In this document: positions 45,741 to 56,947 of the stretch, piece after piece
Position numbering within the stretch: the first letter of the stretch is position 1
Layout of the letters: each line of letters opens with the position of its first letter
Assembly: GCF_022682495.2 (NCBI RefSeq)
Contig: NC_071395.1
Span: 58,047,242 to 58,111,241, forward strand
Direction: 5' to 3'
Source: Desmodus rotundus
Lineage: Eukaryota > Chordata > Mammalia > Chiroptera > Phyllostomidae
Length of the DNA: 64,000 bases
Translations under genes and position numbers: made by a program
Notes under the pieces: generated by a model
The model's input: the letters and a program-made list of their open reading frames with translations, nothing else
Told to the model about the DNA's origin: nothing
Databases searched by the model: none

Positions 45741-47022
45741 TTCAGAACTGTATGTGCTCCTGAATTGGGGTCCGCTCACTACCCTCCAGCTGTTGGCATT
45801 CCAGAACCTTCGACATGCCCTCGCCACAGTGCTTCTTCCTGGGTTCCAGGCCCCACAGCCCACTGCAAGGTGTGTCATGGGGCCGGGTTCCTGGGGCTTC
45901 TGCAGAGGAGGATTTGAATGGGAGGGGGCAGGGACTGAGAGGATCCTGGCCCTTGGCAAGGCAGCTGGTTTCTCTGATCACAGCTTCACCTGCACTCAGC
46001 AGAGGCTCTCTGAGGAAAGTCCAGCTTTTCCTACCATGTTGGAGCCTTGTCCTGTTTCCACTCACAGGATGAAACACTGACATAGTTAGCGAAGGACCTA
46101 TATCCATCCAATAAGTCACACTTTAGCATTTGGTTTTCTCTTTTGATTTGCATTATTGTTGCCAGATTCTGCCTTGGTCTGTATCTGGATAGCGTTGTAA
46201 AGAGAAATTGGCAAGAGACAGATAAGGTTGGCTTTGTCCTCTGCTGTGTTAACTTATGGTTCCGTTGTGTGCTTTTGATTCCTACTAGGAAATGATGTTA
46301 AAAACGACTGCCTTGAGATAATCTGAGTGGTTGGTTCATTTTACATATTTGTTCTTGAAAACTGAGTGATGACCCAGAGAAATGTTGAACAAAGAGAGAC
46401 AGAGTCTGTGCATTGTTGGGTCAGCCCCACAAGTTATTGGTTTGCCTTCCCATGCTAAGGTCTCTTCAGCAGCTCTGTGGACAGTTGTCCTCCCTGTTCC
46501 GCGTGATCTGGCGCCACTGTGTCCCTGACAGCTTGCCTCTCTGGAAAGGCCCCTGCTGTGTCCATCCCACAGTGCCCTGTTCCGTCCATCCTCACTTCTC
46601 ATTCCGGCCTGGCCTCTGTGTCTCTAGGAGCAGTTCTCGCAGGGCTGCTGGGCTCGGACCTCTTGACACTTCAGAACCAGCACCTCAGATTCAGAAGAAT
46701 GAGAATAAATGCTTTTATGTTAGTGCCCTGTGTACCTCACTGCTTGCATTTTATTAGATTTCTTTGTAATTCATTGTCTTTCTACTGGAAGCCTAGTTCT
46801 GCTGAAAGGGCTTTGGTCACAGTGTTCAGGAGCCATGCTGGGTGGTCCGAGGACATCTGTCCCCTACCCATGCCAGACCTTCTAGGTTTAAGCAGTCCTA
46901 GTGCCTTTGATATGTGGTTTTCGGCCTGCAGATGTACAAGACACTTAGAACATATGTAAGAAAAAGACAATCTGATTCAGGATTTCGAAAAGCAAGTCAG
47001 AAAAACAAGTTGCGAAGGGAAA
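45741..47022. other. SNAP47 intron 2, unassigned part
   Basis: No gene recognised up to the HAL1 target site. Open frames at 45754-46119 on both strands and 46413-46959 plus overlap and show no family features. Confidence 0.4.
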
Positions 47023-47037
47023 AAACCAGTACTCTTT

Positions 47038-49022
47038 TTAAATATATATATATATTTATATATATATATATATATTTACTGATTATACTATTACAGTTGT
47101 CCCATTTCCCCACCTTCACTCCACTCCATCCTGCCCACCCCCTCCCTCCCACATTCCCCCCCTATAGTTCATGTCCATGGGTCATACTTATAAGTTCTTT
47201 GGCTTCTACATTTCCTACACTATTCTTACACTCCCCCTGTCTATTTTCCACCTATCATCTATGCTACTTATTCTCTGTACCTTTCCCCCCCTCTCCCCCT
47301 CCCACTCCCCTATTGACAACCCTCCATGTGATCTCCATCTCTATGGTTCTGTTCCTGTTCTAGTTGTTTGCCTAGTTTGATCTTGTTTTTGTTTTAGGTG
47401 TGGTCGTTAATAACTGTGAGTTTGCTGTCATTTTTACTGTTCCTATTTTTGATCTTCTTTTTCTTAGGTAAGTCCCTTTAACATTTCATATAATAAGGGC
47501 TTGGTGATGATGAACTCCTTGAACTTGACCTTATCTGGGAAGCACTTTATCTGCCCTTCCATTCTAAATGATAGCTTTGCTGGATAGAGCAATCTTGGAT
47601 GTAGGTCCTTGCCTTTCATGACTTTGAATACTTCTTGCCAGCCCCTTCTTGCCTGTAAGGTCTCTTTGGAGAAATCAGCTGACAGTCTTATGGGAACCCC
47701 TTTGTAGGTAACTGTGTCCTTTTCTCTTGCTGCTTCTAAGATTCTCTCCTGTTTAATCTTAGGTAATGTAATTATGATGTGCCTTGGTGTGTTCCTCCTT
47801 GAGTCCAGCTTCTTTGGGACTCTCTGACCTTCCTGGACTTCCTGGAAGTCTATTTCCTTTGCCAGACTGGGGAAGTTCTCCTTCATTATTTGTTCAAATA
47901 AGTTTTCAATTTCTTGCTCTTCCTCTTCTCCTTCTGGCACCCCTATAATTCAGATGTTGGAACGTTTCAAGATGTCCTGGAGGTTCCTAAGCCTCTCCTC
48001 ATTTTTCCGAATTCTTGTTTCTTCATTCTTTTCTGGTGGGATGTTTCTTTCTTCCTTCTGGTCCACACCGTTGATTTGAGTCCCAGTTTCCTTTGCATCA
48101 CTATTGGTTCCCTGTACATTTTCCTTTGTTTCTCTTAGCAGAGGCTTCATTTTTTCATCTAGTTTTCGATCAAATTCAACCAATTTTGTGAGCTTCTTCA
48201 TTACCAGTGTTTTGAACTGTGCATCTGATAGGTTGGCTATATGTTCGCTGCTTAGTTGAATTATTTCTGGAGCTTTGGAGTGTTCTGTCATTTGGGCCAT
48301 TTTTTTGGTCTTGGCGTGCCTGTTACGTAACGGGGTGGAGCCTTAGGTGTTCACTGGGGCGGCCTAACGCTGGTCCCTGTGCTGTGATGCTGTACATGGG
48401 GGAGGGGCCGAGAGGGAGAAAAGGTGCCTGCTCCACTCTGCCAGATTTCAGTCTCTCCCTCCACTACCCACAATCAAATTGGGACCCTCTGGTGCTGATT
48501 CCTGAGTGGGTGGGTGGGCTTGTGCACGCTCTAGGCCCCTGTGGGTCTCTCCAGCAACCTGTCCTGTGAGGCTGGGAGTCTCTCCTGCTGCTGCCCCAAC
48601 CCCCACGGGAGTTTTCAATCAGAGGTTTGAGGCTTTATTTCCCCCAGCTGGAGCCCTGGGTTGCATGGTCTGCTTCACTCCCCCGCCGTTCGTCCCAGTT
48701 TATCTATGCGTGGATGTGGGTCCACAGGGTCTACTAGCTGTCGAACTGCCTGCCCCATTCGTTCCACAATCTGCCACTTCTCTGGGTCTGGCCAAGTTGT
48801 CCCGTTGCCGAGAGACCTCTCCACCCCGGCTGCCCATCTCCACCCCTCCTACCAGTCTGGAAGAACGTTTCTTCTTTATCTCCTTGGTTGTCGGACTTCT
48901 ATGCAGTTCGATTTTCCGTCAGTTCTGGTTATTTTTTGTTTTTAAATTGTTGTTGTCCTTCTTTTGGTTGTGCGAGGAGGCGCAGTGTGTCTACCTACAC
49001 CTCCATGTTGGCCGGAAGCTTA
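47038..49022 (-). mobile_element. HAL1 half-LINE, copy 2 (full length)
   Basis: A complete minus-strand half-LINE. Its 5' end is near 49018 (minus-strand start CTTCCGGCCAACATGGAGG); a leader of about 720 bp runs to the ORF1 ATG at 48300; ORF1 ends at 47464; a 3' UTR of about 390 bp and an (AT)n tail follow to 47038. There is no ORF2. It is flanked by an imperfect target duplication, AAACCAGTACTCTTT (47023-47037) and AAACCGGTACTTTAA (49024-49038), proving one retrotransposition event of the ORF2-less unit. Confidence 0.88.
47464..48300 (-). pseudogene. HAL1 ORF1 with one nonsense change
   Basis: L1 ORF1p-like frame from ATG 48300 to the stop at 47464. It has the coiled-coil-like N-terminal half, then the RRM-like core and the C-terminal ARRGWQEVFKVMKGKD and LYPAKLSFRMEG blocks. 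Just at the start of the core a TGA replaces the CGA found in copy 3 (I-R-I-T-G-V-P becomes I-stop-I-I-G-V-P), near 47950. This is a CpG transition. One codon is missing in the KIKQERILE segment relative to KVKQKERILE of copy 3. Only a truncated coiled coil could be made. Confidence 0.88.
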
Positions 49023-50161
49023 GAAACCGGTACTTTAAAGACTTCAAGCCTTGTGTTTAAATGCCTGTGGCAGCGTATGGTTGACAGAACAGCCATAGGT
49101 GATCTTAGGAATGGAGTTGGTGACTCCATCCTTTTGGGGAAACGAGAGAACTGCATGCACGTTTCAGGAGGAATACCAAAGTAAAGAGTCAGTTGGAAAC
49201 TGAGGGGACAGGGTACCGCCCCTGTGTGAGGGAACGGAGGGTTTTAGCCTGAACGGAGTGAAGATGGAGTGGCCAGAGCTCCCTGGAAGCACCAGGCTGT
49301 CACATGAGCCTTTTTTGTTTGGAAGTTTAACAAGAGCCTTTAGTTGTGAGGTATTGGAAAAGAAAATTTGGCTTTCCAAAAGAACTTCTCTGACTCTGTG
49401 TAGCTGAAAAACCTGTACAAATGAGTAGTGAACTTTTTACTAATACAATGTTGTGATGATTCACACCCATGTCAGATGAACATGGGCCCGGAGCACCTTT
49501 AATTCTCTTCAGTTTTGAGATTCTCAGGTAGGAGTGTATATGCATATGTGCTTTTTTCCCCCAATATCAGTTTCCTTGAAGATCTCATTTGCCAATCATT
49601 CATCTTTAAGGCGAATCCCTGCTTGCTTTCCCAGAGGCCACAAGGACACACAGACTGTTGCACCCCGTTGTCTGGGTGCCTTGCAGCCCTGGTGGGTGGG
49701 CACTGAAGATGGCGGTCTTCCAGGGTCTGGGCCCTGTGTGGCCCAGACTGTCACAGGGAGCCCAGGCAGCACCACGGTAGGAGTGGACTTGCAGCCCTTG
49801 AGCCTCTGTCATGAAGAGCAGTATCATCCACAAGCTCAGTCAGCATGTGTGGCATCGTCCCGGTATGTCATGTCCGTCTACCCTTGCTGTTTATAATCAC
49901 TTAGCAATAAATGTTGGGCAAAGAAAGCACAGAATGCTCCTTTGTCGTTAATCAAAATCCATGTCAGTCATGTGAGCCAGTTCCTTCAAGTAAACCAGTC
50001 TGTCTTCCCTCTCTATTCTGCTCCTGTGTGTCTGTGTGTCTGTCTGTCTGTAAGTGTCCTACTGGTTCTGTGGAGAAGTCTGACTGACATAGACTCTGGT
50101 AATGAGGGTGAAGGGTGAGTTTGGCTCTACAGTTTCTGGGATCTCTACTCTGATGAGATTT

Positions 50162-50381
50162 CTTTTTTCTTTTTTTTTTTAAGATTTTATTTATTTATTT
50201 TTAGAGAGGGGAAGGGAGGGACAAAAAGAGGGAGAGAAACATCAGTGTGTGGTTGCCGCCTGCCACACCCCCTACTGGGGACCTGGCCTGCAACCCAGGC
50301 ATGTGCCCTGACTGGGAATCAAACCAGTGACCCTTTGGTTCACAGGCTGGCACTCAGTCCACTGAGCCACACCAGCCAAGG
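50162..50381 (-). mobile_element. VES-type bat SINE, copy 6
   Basis: Minus-strand copy with a long T/C run at its left end (the tail) and GCCTTGGCTGGTGTGGCTCA at the right (its start). It is flanked by a perfect 19-bp direct repeat, CTCTACTCTGATGAGATTT, at 50143-50161 and 50382-50400. The perfect duplication suggests a young insertion. Confidence 0.95.
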
Positions 50382-50400
50382 CTCTACTCTGATGAGATTT

Positions 50401-52289
50401 AAAGCCACTGATAACACTATTTCTAGTGGTATGGGGGCACTGAGAGACATGCTATAATGTGACATTAGAGATGCCCAAATGTTACCATGCAGTACTCCTA
50501 ATCAAAGACTTTAGAAAGGCAAGGTTCTGACTGGCCGTGTATTCCATACCAGACAGTTTTTCTGTCAAGCTAAAGAGCATTAGTGACATTCCTGGCTGCT
50601 CCTCACTTCACTGGGAAGGGAAGGCTGAGCTCAGGGAGCTGCCTATATGACCAGCACGTTTTGCATGTGCCCTGAAAGAAACCCTCAGCTCCCATCACTG
50701 CACTGCTGAGCTTCCTGAGACCCAGACCCAGAATGACATGCTGTGATCACCTGGGCGGCAGTGCAGGTGGAAACCCCTCCCATGCATGGTGTCTGCTGTG
50801 GGACTGAGGGCATTTGCTGGGAAGAAATGGGGCCCTGAACATGGGGTTGTAGACATATGGGGAAGTCCTGATGAGATGGGAACATTGAATCCCTAAATTC
50901 CGATGAGTCTCCTTCACTGGTAGGAGTGGCCTTCCCTGTGCTCCATCTAAGATTATCCATGCTTTGCCCAAGGATTCTCTGAGAGCCTTCCTTGAGGTAA
51001 TTTCCTTGTAAGACACTGCTGACTGTCCTCAGGATGCCCGCCCCCCCATCATATTCGCTTCTATATGTGCTGCTAGACCTGGTCCCAGCAGATCCAGGGA
51101 GATGCGGCACAGGGGTGTACTACACTCAAAAGAACTGCATGGCTTTTCTAGTTTATACAGACATCTGGAGAATGTGCAGGGGTGGAGAGCACAGGTGTGG
51201 GGTGCAGTAAAAGAAACTTCAAGTAGGGTCAGGCTGGATTTGCTGAAATAGGACCACTAAGCCTAGATTCTGGACCCAGTGTTATAGCTGGAAGGGTTTG
51301 CCTGGTTGACTGAGACATGGACTCAAAGATGGTGTACGCTAGATCAAGTCTGAGATGCAGGGCTGCCCACGTTACTCCACAGGAAAGTTCAGGGCTGAGG
51401 GTGATTGGAGTGGCAGAGTGGACTTACACTTGAGACTTGCTCACGCCCTGGCAGGGTCCAGAGATACTCTTTTCACCGTGGCTGTGAGGGGAACCCCACC
51501 ACTCTGGAAGAGCTATGTGGTTGCTCCCCTGTGTAGGCTAGAAATTAGGGGAGCTGCTGCCACTGAGCTGGGATCCTTCAGTGCAGTGGGGATCACTGGA
51601 CCCTGGGGGTGGGGCTGAGTGGCAGCACTTCATCAGCAAAGACAGCTGAGGGTGGCCGCCCCCATGGGCAGCAGCATGGAGCAGCCAGCAGCCTCCTCCG
51701 ACTTCTGTGCTGCTGGCTAGAGGCCCTGTGCCCTGCGAGAAGCAGAGGGCAGCCTCCTCAGCGCTCACTTTCTCTGTGTGTGCAGAAGGGGCCCAGGCCA
51801 AGGGAGCACACATTTCACCTGAGCTACAGGAGCAGCCATGGCCCTCAGTTGGTTCCCAGCCTGGAACCAGCTTACAGACTCAGAGCCTCTTGAGTGACCA
51901 GGAAGCTGGGACCCCTGGATCCTAGTATGCCATCAAAACCTATACTGTCACATCCTGCTCCCAGAGGGACCTCTGCCATGCTGCCAGGGCGGCTTGCACT
52001 GGGGAGGAGGCGGCAGATATTTCAGGGACATGGGCTCCCTGGGCACAGAAGGAGGTCAGGTGATCAGTGGAGTTTTAGCCCAGGTCTGTCACACAGTGGG
52101 TCCCCAGGCCCTGTGGCTCTTTACCCAGGCCTGGAATGCGTCATTGGAACAGATGCACTCAGCCGCTGGCAGAGTCCTGCAGTGGTTCCCTGTGGGAAAG
52201 GGTGAGGGGAAGCCCTATTCAGACTGCCTGTGTCTAGGGAACAGTGAAACAGGCGGTACTGCATTTCTGGAGGGACTGCAGGGACTATA
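50401..52289. other. SNAP47 intron 2, unassigned, upstream of retroviral pol scrap
   Basis: No gene recognised. This may hold LTR or gag remnants of the retrovirus whose pol piece follows, but I saw no primer-binding site or gag motif. Open frames at 50685-51110 minus and 51894-52290 plus are unassigned. Confidence 0.35.
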
Positions 52290-52690
52290 GCCACCGTCCA
52301 GGAACTGATAGATACAGCGGCCATGAGTCCTACCCCATCTCTGTTCAGCTTCCTTATTTGTACAGAAAAAAAGATGGATCTGGAAAAGGACAGGGGACCA
52401 TCTTCAATTTCACCTGGTGGTCACTCTTAATTGTAGCTGTTCCAGAATCAGTTTCATTATTTAAGCAATCGACATCCCCTCATATCTGTTATGTAGCAAT
52501 TGCTCTGGCAAACACCAGTTTCTGCTTCTCTGTTCATAAAGACCACCAGAAGGAGTTTGCTTTCAGCTGGCGAGACCAGCAGTACACCTCCACTGTCCTG
52601 TCCCAGGGGACCGTCAGCTCTCCAGCTCATGTCGACATTGAGGTCACAGGGCTCTTTACCCCCATTCCCTTCCACAAGGTAGCACACTGT
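52290..52690 (+). pseudogene. Endogenous retrovirus pol (reverse transcriptase) fragment
   Basis: A short open stretch shows the reverse transcriptase fingers and palm order: a VQLPYLYRKKDGSGK segment, then ANTSFCFSVHKDHQKEFAFSW and TVLSQGTVSSPA, equivalent to the conserved Phe-Ala-Phe-x-Trp and Leu-Pro-Gln-Gly blocks. The polymerase motif with the catalytic Asp pair, RNase H and integrase are not seen, and the conserved Pro of the second block is Ser. The piece is inactive and old. It lies sense within SNAP47 intron 2. The retrovirus class cannot be fixed from so little sequence; a gamma/ERV1-like origin is possible. Confidence 0.65.
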
Positions 52691-52741
52691 CCACCGCAGT
52701 TTTTTTCAGAGCATGTGAGTTCTTCGCAGTGTCCACTATGA

Positions 52742-54389
52742 CTGGCTTTATCATAGGTCCTGCAGCATTGCTACATAGTAGCAGCATTAATCTATCCTTC
52801 TATGCCTCCTTTGTACTTTTTTCTTTTTTTTTTTTTTTAATATTTGAAAATGTTGTTCTTTACAATCATTTATCTGGGCTGAGTTTAGCTGGAGTTAATC
52901 ATAAATACAATAAAATATTGCACAAGAATCAAATCTATGTTGTTGCCTAGATAAATTCTTTATTCTAAAAGTTGATTACTTTGTGCAAAGAGGAAGTCAT
53001 AAACAAAGATAGATATCAATCTTTGAATTCATTCTTTATACACATAAAAATCATGTAGTAGGAATGACAGTGATGTAAGTTTTTGTTGTTTTTATTTTTT
53101 TGCATTTTGTTCAGGAAACATGTTAAGTCTTCATTTTAATCCAAAGTTCTAGTGACCTAAGTCCTGTGGTTATACAATTTTAAAAATCCTCAATTTGTTT
53201 CAATTTGTTAAAGTACCAAATTTATATTGAAGTCCAAAGTTGTCATCATAGACTGCTTTGTTTGTAAATTGATATGTGAAAGAGATTCCTGTAAAGATCT
53301 GAGGGAAAAACCATTTGGAATTAAATGTATAACCAGGGACCATGCCCACAATTTCTCCTCTGGGATGTGTCAATTAAGTGATGCTGCCCTTGTCCACTTA
53401 GTCTGGTACACTGCACGTTGAGCATTTCAGCAGATTTTGTTTTCACGTTGGCAAGTGGCCTTGCACTTTTCCTTGAGCAATTCTTGTTCATATCTGGCTG
53501 TTGTCATCAAGAAATCAGTTACTAAGGAGATCCTCATACTGGCAACCACTGCTGCACATTCCACTGCCACAGTTACCAGGGCAGCTGGCACAGGACATTT
53601 CTTGGTTGTGAGGGCTATTCTTTTTACTCACATTATTACCAGCAGGACAATGGTGACAAACATAGTATTGTAGACTCTCTTGATTGGGGCAGTAGGAAAT
53701 TCCACATTCAACATGGTAAGATACGTAGCCAATAACTGGGTATAATGTCTGACAACTGTGCTAGAACTCTTCGGTCCTACACAGTAGACAAAACTGTGGC
53801 TCTCATCCTACCTGTTCTGGATTGTATCTGATCAGGCAGTAGGCTCACTTGACACACAGAAATTCTCACCACATTTTGTACTGGTTTTTTGGTCCTCTGC
53901 ATTACTGTGTTCTAAAGTGCATTTGTTCTCTACTTTGGGGCATATGCTGTTGCTTCTCTGCTCTAGTTCACCTTAGCATGTTGCTGACAGGCAGAGAGAC
54001 TGATTTCCTTAGTTCATTGTGTTTATTTACAGTCTCTTTTTAGACTTAGGTTTGAGTAGTTAACAAAGCAGTAAAGACTGGGTCCTTTACTTCTGCAGGT
54101 AAAAATGGAAGCAGCACAGCAGCCAGAAACACTAGCACTGGGAGGAAAGCCATTGTGCTGGTTCTCAGAGCAGGATGAAGTACCTGCTTTATTAATAGAA
54201 AAGTACTGTGCCCTTTCCTGCAGGTGTTTCAAAATCAGGATATCATGATTCTGCTGGAGTGTCTATAGGAAGAACATGGTATACAGTTTCATAATCCCTA
54301 ACTCTGAGCCCAGAGCTTCCTGCTGGAGGGCAGAAGCCACAGACCGGCTGCAGCTCGCCCCCTCCTTTGCACTTTCCCCAGTGTATTTA
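52742..54389. other. SNAP47 intron 2, unassigned part
   Basis: AT-rich sequence with no recognisable gene. The stretch near 53437-53700 keeps open frames on both strands but resembles no family I can name; it could be a decayed retrocopy or retroviral remnant. Confidence 0.35.
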
Positions 54390-54909
54390 GTTTTTTCTGT
54401 ATGATGGCTCTATTAGAGCTTAGTTGTGCTTAACTTCATTTGGAACAATTTTGTTGGATTGTATTGTACAGCTGTGATAGCACCATGCATTAAAAAAATT
54501 ATCAAAGTTGGTGAATTTCTGTGTACCCATTTTAATATTGAAGATGCAAGAAAATAAGCAACATTTTCTGTGTATTATGCTTTATTATTTCAAGAAAGGT
54601 AAAAACGCAACTGAAACAAAAAAAATATGCAGTGTATGGAGACGGTGCTGTGACTAATTGAATGTGTCAAAAGCAGTTTGCAAAGTTTCTTGGCACTACT
54701 GACATATTGGTCAAATAATTCTTTGCTGTGGGGCTGTCTTATGCATTGGAAGATGTTTAGCAGCACCCCTTGCTTCTACTCACTAGAAGCCAATAACGGG
54801 AGATAGCTGGCATACTCAAAATATCCAAATCAATGAAGTTATTGGTGAAATGAAAATGTGTTTTTTATTTTATGGGAAAAAGTAAATGAACTTTTTGGCT
54901 AACCCAGTA
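54390..54909 (+). mobile_element. Tc1/mariner (mariner-type) remnant
   Basis: The plus strand reads TTTTTTCTGTATGATGGCTC near 54391, GAATTTCTGTGTACCCATTT near 54514, then a transposase-like GTAAAAACGCAACTGAAAC near 54599 and TGTCAAAAGCAGTTTGCAAA near 54665, and ends with an inverted-repeat-type end, AACTTTTTGGCTAACCCAG, at about 54889-54907, followed by TA. The protein frame has stops. The left terminal repeat is missing. Between about 54690 and 54800 the expected transposase is replaced by other sequence (see the separate entry). The element abuts the Tigger transposase at the TA, so it inserted there. Confidence 0.7.
54690..54800 (-). mobile_element. MER5A-like segment inside the mariner
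   Basis: CACTACTGACATATTGGTCA, AATTCTTTGCTGTGGGGCTG, GCATTGGAAGATGTTTAGCA and CTACTCACTAGAAGCCAATA follow, in order, the reverse complement of MER5A, a widespread non-autonomous hAT. Both ends of the MER5A are missing. It sits between two parts of one mariner. Confidence 0.6.
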
Positions 54910-56068
54910 GCTTCTGTTGGGCATCTTCTTCCAGGAGAGCCTGGTTTCAGTGCAGTTGAAGACTTGCTTTGTATGGCACGCTTTCTCCTTAATTTCTTCA
55001 ACTCTTCTGGAAATGTGACAGCAGCTTCTTTACTGGCAGACATAGTCTCTACAATAATTTTTTTAAAAGATTTTATTTCTTTTCAGAGAGGGGGAAGGGA
55101 GGGAGAAGGAGAGGAAGAGAAACATCAGTGAGTGAGAGAAACATCAGTTGGTTGCCTCTCACACTCCCCCAACCCAGGGACCTGGCCTGCAACCCAGACA
55201 TGTGCCCTGACTAGGAATTGAACCAGTGACCTTTCAGTTCACAGGCCTTCTTCACTCAGTCCACTGAGCCACACCAGCCAGGGTCTACAGTAATTTTTAT
55301 CATTTTAGTCCAAACCTATTCCTGAATCTGTGTAACCATCCCTTACTCACAGTAGTAAATGGCTTGAAGTCACTCATATAAGGGGATGCCTTGCTGAAGT
55401 CTTCATATGTAGGTTCCATGACCCAGTGCTTTCTGGTATAACACATAGTCTTCAGTCTTGTTTTCTATTCATGTCTTCCACCCACAAAGTTAATCTTTTC
55501 TATCTTAACTAAGTATTCATCACACACTGTGGTTGTAACTTTTGCAATTTGAAATGGAAGAGCAAAGTAGCACAAAGTTTTTCATTCTTCACAATCTTAC
55601 AGATAAAAGATGTGTCCTTAACCGTAGTTCTTAGAAACCTCAGCATACAATTTCTTTTCCTATTAAGTCAAAATCATCCATCTTTTTACTTAAAGGAAGG
55701 ACTTATGCCTTCTCTTTGGCATATCCAAATTGCCAGCATTACTGCTCCTGTGCTTTTGGGCCATTTTTGAGTAAAATAAGAGTGACTGGAATGCAAGCAC
55801 TGCAGTACCATGCCAGTCAATCTGAAAATCGAGACGGTGGCTAAGTGGCTGGCAGGCAGGTAGCATGTACAGTGTGGGTATGCTGGATAAAGGGATGGCA
55901 TCCCTGTATGAAGGTGGCTTGAGATTTCATGATACTACTCAGAACGGGGCACAATTTAAAACTTACGGATTTTTTATTTCTGGAATTTTTCATTTAATAT
56001 TTTCTGATCACAGTTGACCATGGGTAACAAACTGCAAAAAGGAAACTGTGGATAAGGGGGGATTACTG
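54910..56068 (-). mobile_element. Tigger (pogo-type) DNA transposon, truncated
   Basis: On the minus strand the element starts at its terminal repeat (CAGTAATCCCCCCTTATCC at 56068) with TA beside it. A leader and a decayed transposase follow, ATG at 55764 (MAQKHRSSNAGNLDMPKR), later SPYMSDFKPFTTVSKGWLHRF near 55365 and ATFPEELKKL-like sequence near 55000. The transposase holds frameshifts and stops, and at 54910 it is cut by the mariner. A VES SINE (55063-55283) is inserted in it. Tigger elements use a DDE enzyme with a CENP-B-like DNA-binding domain; this one is dead. Confidence 0.8.
55063..55283 (-). mobile_element. VES-type bat SINE, copy 7
   Basis: Minus-strand copy inserted in the Tigger transposase. 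It begins (right) ACCCTGGCTGGTGTGGCTCA. A GAGAAACATCAGT motif occurs twice near 55118-55148. It is flanked by TCTACAATAATTTTT (55048-55062) and TCTACAGTAATTTTT (55284-55298), a duplication with one change. Confidence 0.92.
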
Positions 56069-56412
56069 TATTCTTTCCATTTATTTGTGTCCTCAATTTC
56101 TTTCTTCAATGTCTCAAGGTTTTCAGTGTACAAGTCTTTCACTTCCTTGTTTAAATTTATTCTTATGTATTTTATTCTTTTTGGTTCCATTGTAAATGGG
56201 GATTTTCTTAATTTTTTTCTGATAGCTTATTATTAGTGTGCAAAAGCAACTGGCTTTTATATTATTAATTTTGTATTTTGCAACTTTACTGAAATTGTTT
56301 ATTCTAACAGTTTTTGGGTAAAGTCTTTACGGTTCTATATATAATATCATTTCAACTGCAAATAGAGACAATTTTACTTCTTCCTTTTCCAATGTAGATG
56401 TTCTTTATTTCT

Positions 56413-56610
56413 CCCCCCACCCCCACCTGAGGACATTTTGTCATTGCTTTTAGAGAGGAAGGGGGGGAGAAAGGGGGGAGAAGGAGAGGGAGAGAGAGAG
56501 AGAGACATCAATTGGTTGCTTCCTGCACATGCCCCAACCAGGGATTAAACCTGCAACCTTTCAGTTTACATGACGATGCTCCAACCAACTGAGCCACACT
56601 GGCCAGGGCT
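56413..56610 (-). mobile_element. tRNA-derived SINE (VES-related variant), copy 8
   Basis: Minus-strand start GCCCTGGCCAGTGTGGCTCA at about 56608. The internal sequence (CCTTTCAGTTTACATGACGATGC region, ATTGGTTGCTTCC) differs from the others, so it is another subfamily. GATGTTCTTT (56397) and GATGTTCTCT (56611) could be its target duplication. Confidence 0.75.
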
Positions 56611-56616
56611 GGATGT

Positions 56617-56762
56617 TCTCTCTTTCTCTCTTTCTCTCCCTCTCTTTCCCTCCCTCCTTCCCTCCCTCCTTCCCTCCCTCCCTCCCTCCCTCCCTTCCTC
56701 CCTTCCTCCCTTCCTCCCTTCCTCCCTTCCTCCCTTCCTCCCTTCCTCCCTTCCTCCCTTCC
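56617..56762 (+). repeat. Polypyrimidine microsatellite, CCCTTCCT units
   Basis: About 145 bp made only of C and T on the plus strand: TCTCTTTC units, then CCCTCCTT, then about a dozen CCCTTCCT repeats. It lies at the tail side of the SINE at 56763 and has probably expanded from the SINE's own C/T-rich end. The Gly/Arg/Glu/Lys-rich minus frame over it is an artefact of the repeat. Confidence 0.9.
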
Positions 56763-56947
56763 ATTTATTCTTAGAGACAGGGAAGGGAAAGAGAAAGACA
56801 GGGAAACATCAATGTGTGGTTGCCTCTTGTGTGCCCCCCACTGGGGACCTGGCCTGCAACCCAGGCATGTGCCCTGACTGGGAATTGAACCAACAACCCT
56901 TTGGTTTGCAGCCCATGCTCAATCCACTGAGCTACGCCAGCCAGGGC
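56763..56947 (-). mobile_element. VES-type bat SINE, copy 9
   Basis: Minus-strand copy starting AGCCCTGGCTGGCGTAGCTC at 56947. TCTTTATTTCT occurs at its right edge (56948-56958) and at 56402-56412, left of the neighbouring SINE and pyrimidine tract. That pattern fits an insertion at the same target with the second SINE and tract nested between. Confidence 0.88.

Noticed and set aside
53437..53710. Possible membrane-protein retrocopy
   Set aside because: Both strands give open stretches with Val/Ala/Thr-rich peptides, but none resembles a family I can name, so no call was made.
56617..56762. Regular repeat considered as a CRISPR-like array
   Set aside because: Units are 8 bp without unique spacers, and the genome is mammalian.
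56561..56764. Lys/Glu/Gly/Arg-rich open frame and its plus-strand partner
   Set aside because: Translation of the CCCTTCCT microsatellite and the adjoining SINE; periodic and without homology.
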